Origin: Pseudomonas alliivorans
Lineage (GTDB): Bacteria > Pseudomonadota > Gammaproteobacteria > Pseudomonadales > Pseudomonadaceae
Assembly: GCF_017826695.1 (NCBI RefSeq)
Contig: NZ_JAFFZW010000016.1
Location: 1 to 61,262 of the forward strand
Direction: 5' to 3'
DNA length: 61,262 bases
Positions 61,193 to 61,262 of the stretch are shown here, piece by piece. Made by a program: the position numbers and the translations under genes. The stretch's first letter is position 1. Each line of letters starts with the position of its first letter. The notes under the pieces are model-generated. The model ran no database searches and was not told the origin of the DNA. It saw only the letters and a list, made by a program, of their open reading frames with translations.

Positions 61193-61262
61193 CTTGACGA
61201 TGACCTACTCTCACATGGGGAAACCCCACACTACCATCGGCGATGCATCGTTTCACTGCTGA
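61193..61262 (-). rRNA. rrf: 5S ribosomal RNA, 3' part (continues beyond the window)
   Basis: The reverse complement reads GATGCATCGCCGATGGTAGT, then GTGGGGTTTCCCCATGTGAG and AGTAGGTCATCGTCAAG, the 3' half of Pseudomonas 5S rRNA. The 3' end is near 61193, just before the terminator. About 70 of 120 bases are in the window. It shows that an rRNA operon ends here, transcribed towards the mgo operon. Confidence 0.93.

Noticed and set aside
1..61262. CRISPR arrays and tRNA genes
   Set aside because: No regularly spaced direct repeats and no tRNA cloverleaf sequence were seen in the intergenic stretches read; the only structural RNA recognised is the partial 5S.

Overview
The window is about 61 kb of chromosome from a fluorescent pseudomonad, almost certainly the Pseudomonas syringae group. 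Codon use is GC-rich, the type VI secretion (T6SS) genes are in the order of the Pseudomonas HSI-II locus, and an mgoBCAD signal operon lies next to a 5S rRNA gene.

Left edge (1-5.97 kb, mostly minus strand): remains of two insertion sequences (IS5-type and IS66-type), then an AT-rich effector island. It holds a two-enzyme peptidoglycan hydrolase (LytM/M23 peptidase plus GH19 lysozyme-like domain), a lipoprotein, an exported SH3-like protein, and a broken exported TPR-like gene whose frame is interrupted at repeat tracts. VgrG (5.98-8.02 kb) sits just upstream of this island and is its likely carrier.

T6SS core (8.0-31.7 kb, all minus, transcribed right to left): tssA, tssB, tssC, tssE, then a PAAR/effector/immunity insert, then tssF, tssG, tssH(clpV), a sigma-54 activator, a 46-aa lipoprotein, an FHA protein, tssJ, tssK, tssL, tssM, a PP2C phosphatase and a Ser/Thr kinase. 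The insert between tssE and tssF carries a PAAR spike with a C-terminal extension, a cargo protein, three small membrane or exported proteins and a decayed second PAAR fragment.

Divergent region (31.7-32.45 kb): about 790 bp between tssA and hcp hold three copies of an 18-bp dyad (TGCGCAA-N4-TTGCGCA). Two are centred 22 bp apart, about 100 bp upstream of a -24/-12-like element in front of hcp. They are the best candidates for binding sites of the sigma-54 activator.

Secretion and effector operon (32.45-41.1 kb, plus): hcp, a stem-loop, vgrG with a cysteine-rich tail, a DUF4123 adaptor, a 1617-aa Rhs toxin with a GIY-YIG-like nuclease tip, and its immunity gene. Downstream lies an orphan Rhs 3' cassette with a different tip, cut by an intact IS5-family (IS427-group) element with a programmed frameshift.

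Housekeeping and accessory genes (44.2-54.6 kb): a transglutaminase-like/7TM protein with an ATP-grasp ligase, a cytoplasmic FIST-domain chemoreceptor, an MscS channel, a DUF945 protein, a HAD phosphatase, an aldo/keto reductase and a GntR regulator.

Right edge (55.3-61.1 kb): mgoB, mgoC, mgoA and mgoD (pvfABCD in other pseudomonads) encode a haem-oxygenase-fold protein, an AurF-type di-iron N-oxygenase, an A-T-reductase NRPS and an SRPBCC protein. This set makes diazeniumdiolate or pyrazine-N-oxide type signals (leudiazen in P. syringae) that control mangotoxin or virulence genes. The window ends inside a minus-strand 5S rRNA gene.
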